Shown here: positions 1-10,466 of the stretch, piece by piece
Position numbering within the stretch: position 1 is the stretch's first letter
Layout of the letters: each line of letters starts with the position of its first letter
Source of the DNA: Actinocorallia sp. API 0066
Lineage (GTDB): Bacteria > Actinomycetota > Actinomycetes > Streptosporangiales > Streptosporangiaceae
Direction: 5' to 3'
DNA length: 64,000 bases
Assembly (NCBI RefSeq): GCF_020991275.1
Contig: NZ_JAJLQY010000004.1
Location: forward strand, 310,001-374,000
The notes under the pieces: generated by a model
Seen by the model: the letters and a program-made list of their open reading frames with translations, nothing else
What the model was told of the DNA's origin: nothing
Database searches by the model: none
Program-made: the position numbers and the translations under genes

Positions 1-1160
<1,160 letters not shown>

Positions 1161-1164
<4 letters not shown>

Positions 1165-2051
1165 ACCTGCCCGAGAGCGTCACCATCTACGAGGTCGGCC
1201 CGCGCGACGGCCTCCAGAACGAGAAGACGGCGGTGCCCGTCGCGGTGAAGGCCGAGTTCCTGGCCCGGCTCGCGGACGCGGGCCTGCGCGTCATCGAGAC
1301 GACGAGCTTCGTGCACCCGAAGTGGGTGCCGCAGCTCGCGGACGCGGGCGAACTCCTCGCCGTCATGGACCGGCGCGACGGGGTCAGCTACCCCGTCCTG
1401 GTGCCCAACGAGCGCGGCCTTGACCGGGCGCTGGAGGCGGGCGTCACGGACATCGCGGTGTTCGGCAGCGCCACCGAGACGTTCGCGCGCAAGAACCTCA
1501 ACCGCTCGATGGCCGAGCAGTACACGATGTTCGAACCGGTCGTCGCGCGCGCGCTGGACGCGGGCCTCAGGGTGCGGGGCTACCTGTCGATGTGCTTCGG
1601 CGACCCGTGGGAGGGGTCCGTCCCGATCCCGCAGGTGGTCGAGGCGGGGCGGCGGCTGCTGGACATGGGCTGCTACCAGCTCAGCCTGGGCGACACCATC
1701 GGCGTCGGCACCCCCGGACACGTCCAGGACCTCGTCGCCGCCTTCGGCGCGCCCGACCCGCTCGCCGTGCACTTCCACGACACCTACGGGCAGGCGCTCG
1801 CCAACACCCTCGCGGCCCTCCAGGTCGGCGTCACCACCGTGGACTCCTCGGCGGGCGGCCTGGGCGGCTGCCCCTACGCCGAGTCCGCCACCGGCAACCT
1901 CGCCACCGAGGACCTCGTGTGGATGCTCGACGGCCTCGGCGTCGCGCACGGCGTCTCGCTGGACGCGCTTGTGGAAACCAGCGTCTGGATGGCCGAAAGG
2001 CTCGGCCGCCCCTCCCCCTCCCGCGTCGTCACCGCAAGGAGCAGCAAATGA
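1161..2051 (+). CDS. Hydroxymethylglutaryl-CoA lyase
   Basis: A 296-residue enzyme that cleaves HMG-CoA to acetyl-CoA and acetoacetate, the last step of leucine catabolism. The DRE-TIM signature GPRDGLQNE begins at residue 13 (catalytic Arg15, metal ligand Asp16), and the family active-site loop GLGGCPYAESATGN with its catalytic Cys is near residue 235. Length matches the bacterial family. The GTG start overlaps the stop of the carboxylase gene (GTGA), and its own stop overlaps the next ATG, so translation is probably coupled through the operon. The open frame extends upstream as a shadow inside the carboxylase; the GTG was chosen because the protein homology begins there. Confidence 0.93.
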
Positions 2052-3193
2052 TCGACTTCAGCCTCACCGAGGAGCAGACGGCGCTGCGCGACACCGTCAC
2101 CGCGTTCGCGCGGGAGGCCGTCTCGCCCGTCATCGGCGACTACTACGAGAAGGGCGAGTTCCCCTACGACCTCGTGGCGGGCATGGGCAAGCTCGGCCTG
2201 TTCGGGCTGCCCTTCCCGGAGGAGTACGGCGGCCAGGGAGGCGACTACTTCGCTTTCTGCCTCGCCCTTGAGGAGCTGGGCCGGGTGGACTCCTCCGTCG
2301 CGATCACGCTGGAGGCGGGGGTCGGGCTGGGCGCGATGCCCGTCTACCGGTTCGGGAACGAGGAGCAGAAGCGGCGCTACCTGCCGGGCCTGCTTTCGGG
2401 GGTGCGCCTTGCCGCGTTCGGGCTGACCGAGCCCGGCGGCGGCTCCGACGTCCCCGGCGGCATGCGCACGACGGCCGTCCTGGACGGGGACTCCTGGGTC
2501 GTCAACGGGTCGAAGTGCTTCATCACCAACTCCGGCACCGACATCACCGAGTTCGTCACGGTGACGGCGCTGACCGGCGAGAACGAGATCTCCACCATCA
2601 TCGTGCCGAGCGGCACGCCCGGCTTCAAGGTCGGCCCCGAGTACTCGAAGGTCGGGTGGCGCGCCTCGGACACCCGCGAGCTGTGGTTCGACGACGTCCG
2701 GGTGCCCGCCGCGAACCTGCTGGGCGAGCGGGGCAGGGGCTACGCCCAGTTCCTGCGCATCCTCGACGAGGGCAGGATCGCGCTGGCGGCGCTGTCGGTC
2801 GGGCTCGCGCAGGGCTGCGTCGACGAGTCCCTGCGGTACGTGAAGGAGCGCGAGGCGTTCGGTAGGCCGATCGGCGCCTACCAGGCCATCCAGTTCAAGA
2901 TCGCCGACATGGAGCTGCGGGCCTGGACCGCACGGACCGCCTACTACGCCGCCGCCGCGAAGCTGCTGCGCGGCGAGCCCTTCAAGAAGGAGGCGGCGAT
3001 CGCGAAGCTGACCGCCTCCAACGCGGCGATGGACAACGCCCGCGACGCCACCCAGATCTTCGGCGGCTACGGCTTCATGAACGAGTTCGCCGTCGGCCGC
3101 TTCTACCGGGACGCCAAGATCCTGGAGATCGGCGAGGGCACGTCCGAGGTGCAGCGGATGATCATCGCGAGGCAACTGGGGGTGGGTGCTTGA
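2048..3193 (+). CDS. Acyl-CoA dehydrogenase (isovaleryl/short-chain type)
   Basis: A 381-residue flavoprotein with the normal acyl-CoA dehydrogenase layout: helical N-terminus starting FSLTEEQ, middle beta domain with AFGLTEPGGGSD, and C-terminal helical domain with REAFGRPIG and QIFGGYG. The C-terminal sequence IGEGTSEVQ carries the likely catalytic glutamate (about residue 363), the arrangement of short-chain/AcdA-type enzymes. It would form the alpha,beta double bond and pass electrons to ETF. The ATG overlaps the upstream stop (ATGA) and its stop overlaps the TTG of the hydratase. Its place between HMG-CoA lyase and a hydratase suggests isovaleryl-CoA or a related branched substrate; that specificity is inferred from position. 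Confidence 0.9.
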   Translation: MIDFSLTEEQTALRDTVTAFAREAVSPVIGDYYEKGEFPYDLVAGMGKLGLFGLPFPEEYGGQGGDYFAFCLALEELGRVDSSVAITLEAGVGLGAMPVYRFGNEEQKRRYLPGLLSGVRLAAFGLTEPGGGSDVPGGMRTTAVLDGDSWVVNGSKCFITNSGTDITEFVTVTALTGENEISTIIVPSGTPGFKVGPEYSKVGWRASDTRELWFDDVRVPAANLLGERGRGYAQFLRILDEGRIALAALSVGLAQGCVDESLRYVKEREAFGRPIGAYQAIQFKIADMELRAWTARTAYYAAAAKLLRGEPFKKEAAIAKLTASNAAMDNARDATQIFGGYGFMNEFAVGRFYRDAKILEIGEGTSEVQRMIIARQLGVGA

Positions 3194-3960
3194 TCACGCT
3201 GACCTGGCACGGCGGCGCCGTCGCCGAGATCACCCTCGACCGGCCGGAGGCGCTCAACGCGCTGTCCACCAAGATGGCCGAGGAGCTGATCCGGGTGTGC
3301 GGGGAGGTGGCCGCCTCGCGCGCGCACGCGGTGGTGCTGTCGGCCGCCGGGGCGAAGGCGTTCTGCGTGGGCGCCGACCTCAAGGAGCGCAACGGGATGA
3401 GCGACGCGGACCTCCTCGCGCAGCGGCCGGTGTTCCGCGCCGCGTTCGGCGCGGTGCTGGGCCTGCCACAGCCTTCCGTGGCCGCCGTGCACGGGTTCGC
3501 GCTCGGCGGCGGCACCGAACTCGCGCTCTCCTGCGACCTCGTCGCGGCCGAGCCGGGCGCGGTGTTCGGGCTGCCCGAGGTGTCGATCGGGCTGGTGCCG
3601 GGCGGCGGGGGCACCCAGCTCATGGCCCGCCGGGTCGGGCCCGCCAGGGCCGCCGACCTGGTGCTCACCGGCCGGAAGATCGGGTTCGAGGAGGCCGTCG
3701 CGCTCGGTGTCGTGGACCGGCCCGCCCCCTCGGGCGGCGCGCGCGAGGCGGCGCTGGAGACGGCGCGGGCGATCGCGGCGAACTCGCCCGTCGCGACCCG
3801 GGCCGCCAAGCGGGCGCTGCGCCACGGCGCGCCGCTCGATCTGGCGGCCGCCCTCGACGTCGAGGACAACGCGTGGCGGACGGCGGCCCTGTCTGCGGAC
3901 CGCCGCGAGGGCGTCGCCGCGTTCAACGAGAGGCGCGCCCCGGTCTGGCCGGGCGTCTAG
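3190..3960 (+). CDS. Enoyl-CoA hydratase (probable methylglutaconyl-CoA hydratase)
   Basis: A 256-residue crotonase-fold protein with a TTG start overlapping the previous stop. Both usual catalytic glutamates are present: one in ALGGGTELALSCD, the second in GLPEVSIGLVPGGGGTQ. The oxyanion-hole region is KAFCVGADLKER. In this operon it fits hydration of 3-methylglutaconyl-CoA to HMG-CoA, which links the carboxylase to the lyase; family membership is secure, the exact substrate is inferred. A 47-base gap with a good ribosome site (GAGGAGG) follows before the acetoacetyl-CoA synthetase. Confidence 0.88.
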   Translation: MITLTWHGGAVAEITLDRPEALNALSTKMAEELIRVCGEVAASRAHAVVLSAAGAKAFCVGADLKERNGMSDADLLAQRPVFRAAFGAVLGLPQPSVAAVHGFALGGGTELALSCDLVAAEPGAVFGLPEVSIGLVPGGGGTQLMARRVGPARAADLVLTGRKIGFEEAVALGVVDRPAPSGGAREAALETARAIAANSPVATRAAKRALRHGAPLDLAAALDVEDNAWRTAALSADRREGVAAFNERRAPVWPGV

Positions 3961-4007
3961 GAAGTCCAGCGAGCCCAGCAGGTCCGGAACATCCGAGGAG
4001 GAAGCGC

Positions 4008-5948
4008 GTGGACGAGGGTGCCGCCCTGTGGGAGCCGTCGGCCGGGACGATCGAGCGGGCGCGGATCACCGCGTTCCGCCGCGATCTCGGCCTGCCCGCG
4101 GACTACGCCGGGCTGTGGCGCTGGTCGGTCGCGGACGTCGACGGGTTCTGGGACACGGTGTGGCGCTGGTTCGACGTCGTCGGCGACCGGGGCGACGGGC
4201 CCGTCCGCGAGGGCGGCCCGACCCCGGTGGACGGGCTGCGGTGGTTCCCCTCGGCCCGGCTGAACTACGCCGAGAACGCGCTGAGGCACGCCGTGAGCCG
4301 TCCGGACGAGCCCGCGGTGGTCTACCGCACGGACGGGGCGCCGGGGGCCGTGCTGACGTGGTCGGAGCTCGCCGCGGCCGTCGCGGGCGCGCGGGCGGGG
4401 CTCGCCGCGCTCGGGGTGGGGCGCGGCGACCGGGTCGTCGGGTATGTCCCGAACCGGCCGGAGGCGCTCGTCGTCATGCTGGCGGCGGCGTCGCTGGGCG
4501 CGGCGTGGTCGTCGTGCTCGCCGGACTTCGGGGCGGCGAGCGTGGTGGACAGGTTCCGGCAGATCGAACCCAAGGTCCTGCTCGCGGTGGACGGGTACCG
4601 GTACGGCGCGAAGTCCTTCGACCGGCGCGACGTCGTGGCGCAGATCCGGGCCGAGTTGCCGAGCCTTGAGGCGACGGTCGTCATCCCCGTGCTGCGGGAC
4701 GGCGTGCCGGACGGGACGGTGCCCTACGCGGACCTGGCGCGGCCCGGCCCCCTGGAGTTCGCCAGGGTGCCGTTCGACCAGCCGCTCTGGATCCTGTACT
4801 CCTCGGGCACCACGGGCCTGCCGAAGCCGATCGTGCACGGGCACGGCGGCATGGTGCTGGAACACCTGAAGTCCCTCGCCCTGCACCAGGACATCGGGCC
4901 CGGCGACGTCTTCCTGTGGTTCACCACCACCGGGTGGATGATGTGGAACTACCTCGTGAGCGGCCTCATGGCGGGCGCGACGATCGTCGTGTTCGACGGC
5001 GCGCCCGTGGGCGACACGCTGTGGCGGATGGCGGCCGAGACCGGCACCACCCACCTGGGCCTGGGCGCGCCCTACATCATGGCGTCGCGCAAGGCGGGCC
5101 TGACGCCCGGCGCGGACCTCGACCTGGCAGCGCTGCGGCTGATCGGCTCGACCGGCTCGCCGCTGCCGCCCGAGGGCTTCGACTGGGTGTACGGGCACGT
5201 CAAGCGCGACGTGCTGCTCGGTTCGCTGTCCGGCGGCACCGACGTGTGCACGGGCTTCGTCGGCCCGGTACCGCTGCTGCCGGTGCGCGCGGGGGTGATC
5301 CAGTGCCGGGCGCTCGGAGCGGCGGTGGAGGCTTACGACGAGTCGGGCGAGCCGCTCATCGACGAGGTAGGAGAACTCGTCCTCACCGAGCCGATGCCGT
5401 GCATGCCCGTCGGCTTCTGGAACGACCCCGAGCGCGCGCGCTACCGGGAGGCGTACTTCGAGGACTTCCCCGGGGTCTGGCGGCACGGCGACTGGGTGAA
5501 GATCCTCCCGGACGGCGGCTGCGTCATCTACGGGCGGTCGGACTCCACGCTCAACCGGGGCGGCGTCCGGATGGGCACGAGCGACTTCTACCGGGTGGTC
5601 GAGGCGTTCCCGGAGATCGCCGACAGCCTCGTCATCGACACCGGGAGGCTGGGCGAGGAAGGCAGGCTGCTGCTGTACGTCCAGTTGGCGCCCGGCGCGG
5701 CCCTGGACGACGCGCTCCTCGGCCGGTTGAAGGCGGCGCTGCGGGCCGACCTGTCGCCCCGGCACGTGCCCGACGAGGTCATCGTGGTGCCGGGGATCCC
5801 GCGCACCCTGTCGGGCAAGAAGCTCGAAGTGCCCGTAAGGAAGATCCTCCAGGGCGCTGACCCGGCTCTGGCCGCCAACCGGGACTCGCTCGCCGACCCG
5901 GCCCTACTGGACCACTTCGTCCCGGATGAGCCAAACTCGTCCGCATGA
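4008..5948 (+). CDS. Acetoacetate-CoA ligase (acetoacetyl-CoA synthetase)
   Basis: A 646-residue member of the ANL superfamily. The AMP-binding motif YSSGTTGLPKPIVHG lies near residue 263, the WFTTTGWMMWN loop follows, and the C-terminal domain carries RTLSGKKLEVPV with the adenylating lysine. The N-terminal extension and overall length match acetoacetyl-CoA synthetases rather than short acyl-CoA ligases. The GTG at 4008 is preceded by GAGGAGG; the longer open frame upstream lies inside the hydratase gene. It would reactivate the acetoacetate released by HMG-CoA lyase to acetoacetyl-CoA, closing the leucine route. Its stop overlaps the next ATG. Confidence 0.92.
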   Translation: MDEGAALWEPSAGTIERARITAFRRDLGLPADYAGLWRWSVADVDGFWDTVWRWFDVVGDRGDGPVREGGPTPVDGLRWFPSARLNYAENALRHAVSRPDEPAVVYRTDGAPGAVLTWSELAAAVAGARAGLAALGVGRGDRVVGYVPNRPEALVVMLAAASLGAAWSSCSPDFGAASVVDRFRQIEPKVLLAVDGYRYGAKSFDRRDVVAQIRAELPSLEATVVIPVLRDGVPDGTVPYADLARPGPLEFARVPFDQPLWILYSSGTTGLPKPIVHGHGGMVLEHLKSLALHQDIGPGDVFLWFTTTGWMMWNYLVSGLMAGATIVVFDGAPVGDTLWRMAAETGTTHLGLGAPYIMASRKAGLTPGADLDLAALRLIGSTGSPLPPEGFDWVYGHVKRDVLLGSLSGGTDVCTGFVGPVPLLPVRAGVIQCRALGAAVEAYDESGEPLIDEVGELVLTEPMPCMPVGFWNDPERARYREAYFEDFPGVWRHGDWVKILPDGGCVIYGRSDSTLNRGGVRMGTSDFYRVVEAFPEIADSLVIDTGRLGEEGRLLLYVQLAPGAALDDALLGRLKAALRADLSPRHVPDEVIVVPGIPRTLSGKKLEVPVRKILQGADPALAANRDSLADPALLDHFVPDEPNSSA

Positions 5949-8005
5949 CTCTAGAACCGGATTCGGGTTTGTCGGAGCTGCGGCGCGCGGTCCGCGCCTT
6001 CACCGAGGCCGAACGCGCGGCCGGGGCGTTCACCCCGGGGTGCGACGCGTGGATGCGCGGCCACGACCCGGCGTTCAGCCGCGCGCTCGCCGCGCACGGC
6101 TGGATCGGGCTGACCTGGCCCGCCGAGTACGGCGGCGCCGGGCTGTCCCACCTCGCGCGGCTCGCCGTCACCGAGGAGCTGCTGCGGGCGGGCGCTCCGG
6201 TCGCCGCGCACTGGATGGCCGACCGGCAGATCGGCCCCGCCATCCTCCGCTACGGCACGCCCGAGCTGCGGCGGGAGTTCCTGCCTGGAATCACCTCGGG
6301 GAAAGTCACCTTCTGCGTCGGGATGAGCGAGACGGAGGCGGGCAGCGACCTCGCCGCCGTCAGGACGCGCGCCCTCCCCGTGGAGGGCGGATGGCTGCTC
6401 ACCGGACGGAAGGTGTGGACGAGCCACGCGCACCGCTCCACCCACGCCTACGTCCTCGCCAGGACCGACGCCTCAGGGCGCAAGCACGAGGGGCTCACCG
6501 AGTTCCTCATCGACCTGGACTCCCCCGGCGTCGCCGTCGGGCCGATCCTCGACCTCGCGGGCGAGCACCACTTCAACGAACTCGTCCTCGACGACGTGTT
6601 CGTGCCCGCGCGGCGCGTCCTGGGGGCGGTCGGCGAGGGGTGGACGCAGGTCACCGAGCAGCTTTCGTTCGAGCGGGGCGGCGCCGAACGCGTGCTCAGC
6701 ACCCATCCGCTCCTGGAGGCGTTCGCGGCGGGCCCGCACGACACGGCGTCCCTGCGGGTCCTCGGCAGGCTCACGGCGCGGCTGTGGGCGCTGCGGGGGC
6801 TCGCGCGGGACGTCGCCGCCGAGATGGACGCCGGGCGGGCGCCCGTCCGAGAGGCGGCCGTGCTGAAGCTGCTCGGGACGGCGTTCGAGAAGGACGTCGT
6901 CACCGCGGTGCGGGACACGACGGGCGCGATGCCCGACCCTGCGGGCGAGGGGCTGCCGCGGCTGCTCGCCGAGGCCCTGCGCGCGGCGCCGGGGTTCACC
7001 CTGCGCGGCGGGACCACCGAGATCCTCGGCACCGTCGTGGCCCGAGGGGCGGCTACCGGACCCGCCCCGTCGCTGCTGCGGAGCGTGACGCGCGACGTCC
7101 TGGCCCAGGAGGAGCCGGGCGCGCGCGCCGACCTGTGGGACCGGCTGGACTCCCTCGGATGGCAGCACGCCGAGGACGACGACCTCCTGGCCGTGCTGGA
7201 GGTGCTCGGCGAGCACGGGATCTCGGTACCGCTCGCCGAAACCGCGCTCGCCCACCAGCTCCTTCCGGGCCGCGACCTCCCGTCCGTCTGCACGGTCGCG
7301 CCCCTACCCGGTGACGAGCTGACGGTGGGCGAGGAAGACGGAGACCTCGTCCTGGACGGGTCCGTACGCGGGGTGCCCTGGGCCGTCGCGGCGGGCCTCG
7401 TGGTCCTCGTGCACAGGGACGAGCTCCTGCTCCTGGACGGCGACGTCATGGGCTGGAAGACCGAGCCGGGCCACGACCTCGCGGGCGAGCCGGTGAACAC
7501 GCTGCGGTTCACCGACTGCCTGGTCGACGCCGCGCACCGCGTCCCGTCGCCACTGCCGTCAGGCGCGGTGCTGGAGCGCGCCGCGCTGCTGCGCTCGGCG
7601 CGGACCGTCGGGGCGATGCGCGGGGCGCTGCGCCTGGCCCTCGCGCACACCGCCGACCGGACGCAGTTCGGCCGCCCGCTGCGCGACTTCCAGGCGGTCT
7701 CGCAGGGGCTGGCGCGGGCCGCCGCCCAGGTGGCGCTGGCCGAGAGCGCGCTCGCCCGCGCCCGCGACGGGTACGGCACCGCCGCGCTGCGGGTGGTGCT
7801 GGCGCGGGCCGCCGAGGAGGTGGCTACCGTCGCCCACCAGGCGCACGGCGCGATCGGCGTCACCCGCGAACACCGGCTGCACCACCTGACGCTGCCGCTG
7901 TGGGCCGCCCGCGACGACGGCGCGCCCCCGCACCACTGGACGGAGCTGCTGGGTTCCGCGGTCGCGGGCGACCCCGCGGCTTTGTGGGACCTGACCGGCG
8001 CATGA
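5945..8005 (+). CDS. Fused double acyl-CoA dehydrogenase
   Basis: A 686-residue protein carrying two acyl-CoA dehydrogenase units in tandem. The first (about 1-375) has an N-terminal helical part, the beta-domain sequence FCVGMSETEAGSDL and a C-terminal RGGTTEILG. The second (about 385-686) is shorter and more divergent but keeps DRTQFGRPLRDFQA and HQAHGAIGVTREH. Actinobacteria often use two-gene heteromeric dehydrogenases (FadE/IpdE type) for steroid side chains and other bulky acyl-CoAs; here the two halves appear joined in one chain. The ATG overlaps the preceding stop and the stop overlaps the next ATG, so it belongs to the same operon. Substrate is unknown. Confidence 0.85.
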   Translation: MTLEPDSGLSELRRAVRAFTEAERAAGAFTPGCDAWMRGHDPAFSRALAAHGWIGLTWPAEYGGAGLSHLARLAVTEELLRAGAPVAAHWMADRQIGPAILRYGTPELRREFLPGITSGKVTFCVGMSETEAGSDLAAVRTRALPVEGGWLLTGRKVWTSHAHRSTHAYVLARTDASGRKHEGLTEFLIDLDSPGVAVGPILDLAGEHHFNELVLDDVFVPARRVLGAVGEGWTQVTEQLSFERGGAERVLSTHPLLEAFAAGPHDTASLRVLGRLTARLWALRGLARDVAAEMDAGRAPVREAAVLKLLGTAFEKDVVTAVRDTTGAMPDPAGEGLPRLLAEALRAAPGFTLRGGTTEILGTVVARGAATGPAPSLLRSVTRDVLAQEEPGARADLWDRLDSLGWQHAEDDDLLAVLEVLGEHGISVPLAETALAHQLLPGRDLPSVCTVAPLPGDELTVGEEDGDLVLDGSVRGVPWAVAAGLVVLVHRDELLLLDGDVMGWKTEPGHDLAGEPVNTLRFTDCLVDAAHRVPSPLPSGAVLERAALLRSARTVGAMRGALRLALAHTADRTQFGRPLRDFQAVSQGLARAAAQVALAESALARARDGYGTAALRVVLARAAEEVATVAHQAHGAIGVTREHRLHHLTLPLWAARDDGAPPHHWTELLGSAVAGDPAALWDLTGA

Positions 8006-8790
8006 CCTACGACGACTTGGAGGAGACCGCCTTGGACGGCACGACCCTGCGGCTGGAGAAGCACGGCGACGGAGTACGGGTGCTCACCCTGGACGACCCG
8101 GCCCGGCACAACGCGCTCAGCCTGGCCATGCGCGACGAGCTCCTCGCGGCGGCCGCGGCGCTGAAGGCCGACGGGGAGGCGCGGGCGCTCGTCGTCACCG
8201 GCGCGGGCCCGTCGTTCTGCTCGGGCGCGGACCTGGGCGAGCTGTTCGGCGGCGGCCTCGACGTCGGCGACCTGCGGGCCCGGCTGAAGAGCGTGTACGC
8301 GGGCTTCCTCGCGCTGCGCGACCTGGAGATCCCGACGATCGCCGCGGTGCGCGGCCACGCCATCGGCGCGGGCCTGAACCTCGCGATGTGCTGCGACCTC
8401 AGGCTCGCCTCCCGCACCGCGAAGTTCAGCGCCACCTTCAGCAGGATCGGCCTGCACCCAGGCGGAGGCGCCACCTATTTCCTCGTGCAGGCGCTCGGCA
8501 AGCAGCGCGCTCTGGCGATGCTCCTGGAGGGCGGCACCTACGCGGGTGAGGACGCGGTCCGGCACGGGCTCGCGCTCTCGCTGCACGAGGACCCGCTCCC
8601 CGAGGCGCTCGCCCTCGCGCACCGGATCGCGGCGCTGCCTCCGGGCCTCGCCGAGGACATCAAGGCCGCCGTCGCGCTCACCGACGACGGGCTGGCCGCG
8701 ACCGTCGGCTTCGAGGCGTGGGCGCAGGCGTCGGCCGGGACGCGTCCGGCGGCTCAGGACGTGATCGCGGCGCGCGCGGCCAAGCGCTGA
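8002..8790 (+). CDS. Enoyl-CoA hydratase/isomerase family protein lacking both catalytic Glu
   Basis: A 262-residue crotonase-fold protein starting at an ATG that overlaps the previous stop. The fold motifs SFCSGADLGELF and GHAIGAGLNLAMCCDLRLAS are clear. However, the first catalytic glutamate of hydratases (GGGxEL) is Asn here (GAGLNL), and the second (PExxLG) is Ser (FSRIGLHPGGGAT). It is therefore unlikely to be a standard syn-hydratase and may catalyse another crotonase-type reaction or be a non-catalytic partner of the fused dehydrogenase next to it. Last gene of the catabolic operon; a terminator-like hairpin follows. Confidence 0.83.
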   Translation: MTYDDLEETALDGTTLRLEKHGDGVRVLTLDDPARHNALSLAMRDELLAAAAALKADGEARALVVTGAGPSFCSGADLGELFGGGLDVGDLRARLKSVYAGFLALRDLEIPTIAAVRGHAIGAGLNLAMCCDLRLASRTAKFSATFSRIGLHPGGGATYFLVQALGKQRALAMLLEGGTYAGEDAVRHGLALSLHEDPLPEALALAHRIAALPPGLAEDIKAAVALTDDGLAATVGFEAWAQASAGTRPAAQDVIAARAAKR

Positions 8791-8798
8791 CCTTCCGG

Positions 8799-8822
8799 GC
8801 CCCGCACCGCCCGGTGCGGGGC
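8799..8822 (+). terminator. Intrinsic-type hairpin after the catabolic operon
   Basis: A perfect 10-bp stem, GCCCCGCACC paired with GGTGCGGGGC, with a 4-base loop GCCC, begins 8 bases after the last stop of the operon. There is no U-run, as is usual in high-GC actinomycetes. It separates the catabolic operon from the ammonium transporter gene. Confidence 0.7.
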
Positions 8823-8976
8823 TCTCGCGCGTCCTGGGGAGCTTCCGGAAACGCCGTCGGCACAGAGCCGGGGGCGCGGAGGCGTCGGGGATACACAGAG
8901 TTCACCGCCCGCACCGGGCCGCGCAACACACCGGCCGTTAACTGCCATGCAACTCGGCACACTTACAGGAGACGGT

Positions 8977-10275
8977 GTGGACACTGGCAGTACAGCGTGG
9001 ATCCTGACGAGCGCGGCAGCGGTGCTCCTCATGGTGCCCGGACTCGCGCTCTTCTATGGCGGCATGGCGGGCACCCGCAGCATCCTCAACATGATCATGA
9101 TGACGTTCGGCGCCGTCGCCGTCGTCGGCGTCCTGTGGACGGTCGTGGGTTACTCCATGGCCTTCGGGGACTCCTACGGCGGCATCGGACTGCTCGGGAA
9201 CGTCACCGAGCACATCGGGCTCGGTGACCTCCTCGCGGAGGATCCGGACGCGACGGTGCCACCGGCGCTCTTCGCCGTCTTCCAGGCGCTCTTCGCGTCC
9301 ATCACCGTCGCCCTCATCTCGGGCGCGCTCGCCGACCGCATCAAGTTCGGCGCCTGGCTGGCGTTCGCGGCGCTGTGGGCGCTGCTCGTCTACTTCCCGG
9401 TCGCCCACTGGGTGTTCGCCTTCGACTCCGACACCGTCACCGGCGGCTGGATCGCCAACGACCTCGGCGCCATCGACTTCGCGGGCGGCACCGCGGTGCA
9501 CATGAACGCGGGCGTCGCGGCGCTGGCCGTGGTGCTGGTGCTGGGCCGCCGCTCCGGCTTCCCGTCGGTGCCCAAGCCCGGCAACCTGCCTCTCATGATG
9601 CTCGGCGCGGGCATCCTGTGGTTCGGCTGGATGGGCTTCAACGGCGGCTCCGCTCTCGCCGCGGGCAACACGGCGGCCGTCGTGCTGCTCAACACGTTCA
9701 ACGCCACCTGCGCGGCGATGCTGGCCTGGATGCTCGTGGAGAAGCTCCGCGACGGCCACGCCACCACGCTCGGCGCGGCGAGCGGCGCCATCACCGGCCT
9801 CGTCGCCATCACGCCGTCCTGCGGCGCGGTGACGCCGGTCGGCGCGCTGGCGCTCGGCGCGGTCGCGGGCGTCGTGTGCCCGCTGGCGGTCAGCCTCAAG
9901 TACCGGCTCGGCTACGACGACGCCCTCGACGTCGTGGGCGTGCACATGGTCGGCGGGCTCGTCGGCACCGTCCTCATCGGCCTGCTGGCCAGCGCGGACG
10001 CGCCCAACGGCGCGGACGGCCTCCTCTACGGCGGCGGCTTCGGCCTCCTCGGCACGCAGACGGTCGCCGCGCTTGCGGTGCTCGCCTACTCGTTCACCGT
10101 GACGTTCGCGATCGCGTTCGTCCTGGACAAGGTGATCGGACTGCGTGTCGAGGGCCATGTGGAGGCGTCGGGTATCGACTTCGCCGTCCACAAGGAACTG
10201 GCTTATGACCATCTGGTGATGCCGGAGGCCCCCGAGGTCACGGAAGACTCCGCCAAGGAGAAGGTCGACGCCTGA
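8977..10275 (+). CDS. amtB: Ammonium transporter
   Basis: An integral membrane Amt/MEP/Rh channel of 432 residues from this start, with about 11 hydrophobic segments. The twin pore histidines are visible in GGTAVHMNAGVAAL and VGVHMVGGLVG, and the conserved FYGGMAGTRS follows the first membrane helix. GTG at 8977 was chosen because AGGAGA lies just upstream and family N-termini begin close to this MDTGSTAW-like sequence; an ATG at 8947 would add 10 residues but lacks a good ribosome site. The neighbouring genes handle glutamine/glutamate-type nitrogen chemistry; the transporter may import ammonium or methylammonium. No PII gene is adjacent. Confidence 0.93.
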   Translation: MDTGSTAWILTSAAAVLLMVPGLALFYGGMAGTRSILNMIMMTFGAVAVVGVLWTVVGYSMAFGDSYGGIGLLGNVTEHIGLGDLLAEDPDATVPPALFAVFQALFASITVALISGALADRIKFGAWLAFAALWALLVYFPVAHWVFAFDSDTVTGGWIANDLGAIDFAGGTAVHMNAGVAALAVVLVLGRRSGFPSVPKPGNLPLMMLGAGILWFGWMGFNGGSALAAGNTAAVVLLNTFNATCAAMLAWMLVEKLRDGHATTLGAASGAITGLVAITPSCGAVTPVGALALGAVAGVVCPLAVSLKYRLGYDDALDVVGVHMVGGLVGTVLIGLLASADAPNGADGLLYGGGFGLLGTQTVAALAVLAYSFTVTFAIAFVLDKVIGLRVEGHVEASGIDFAVHKELAYDHLVMPEAPEVTEDSAKEKVDA

Positions 10276-10305
10276 CGTCGGTCGCGCCCGGCTTTCCCCG
10301 CACAG

Positions 10306-10343
10306 CCGAACCCCCGTCCGGAGCGCCCCGGGCGGGGGTTCGG
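10306..10343 (+). terminator. Hairpin after the ammonium transporter gene
   Basis: An 11-bp perfect inverted repeat, CCGAACCCCCG and CGGGGGTTCGG, separated by 16 bases, starts 30 bases after the amtB stop. It is a likely terminator, making the following glutamine-synthetase-like gene the start of a new transcript. Confidence 0.65.
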
Positions 10344-10466
10344 CGCGTTCGCGCGCCCGCGCGCGTTTAACGGCACTGTTACGCCGGAGCCCTTGCCAGG
10401 CAAAGTCCCGGTGGTTCACTGCAAGGCAACTAAGGTTCATGACAGTGAACACCCGAGAGGTGAACG

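Noticed and set aside
10360-10440. GlnR box upstream of the glutamine-synthetase-like gene
   Set aside because: GTTAC-type half-sites are present near 10378 but the spacing and second half-site do not match the GlnR consensus well enough.
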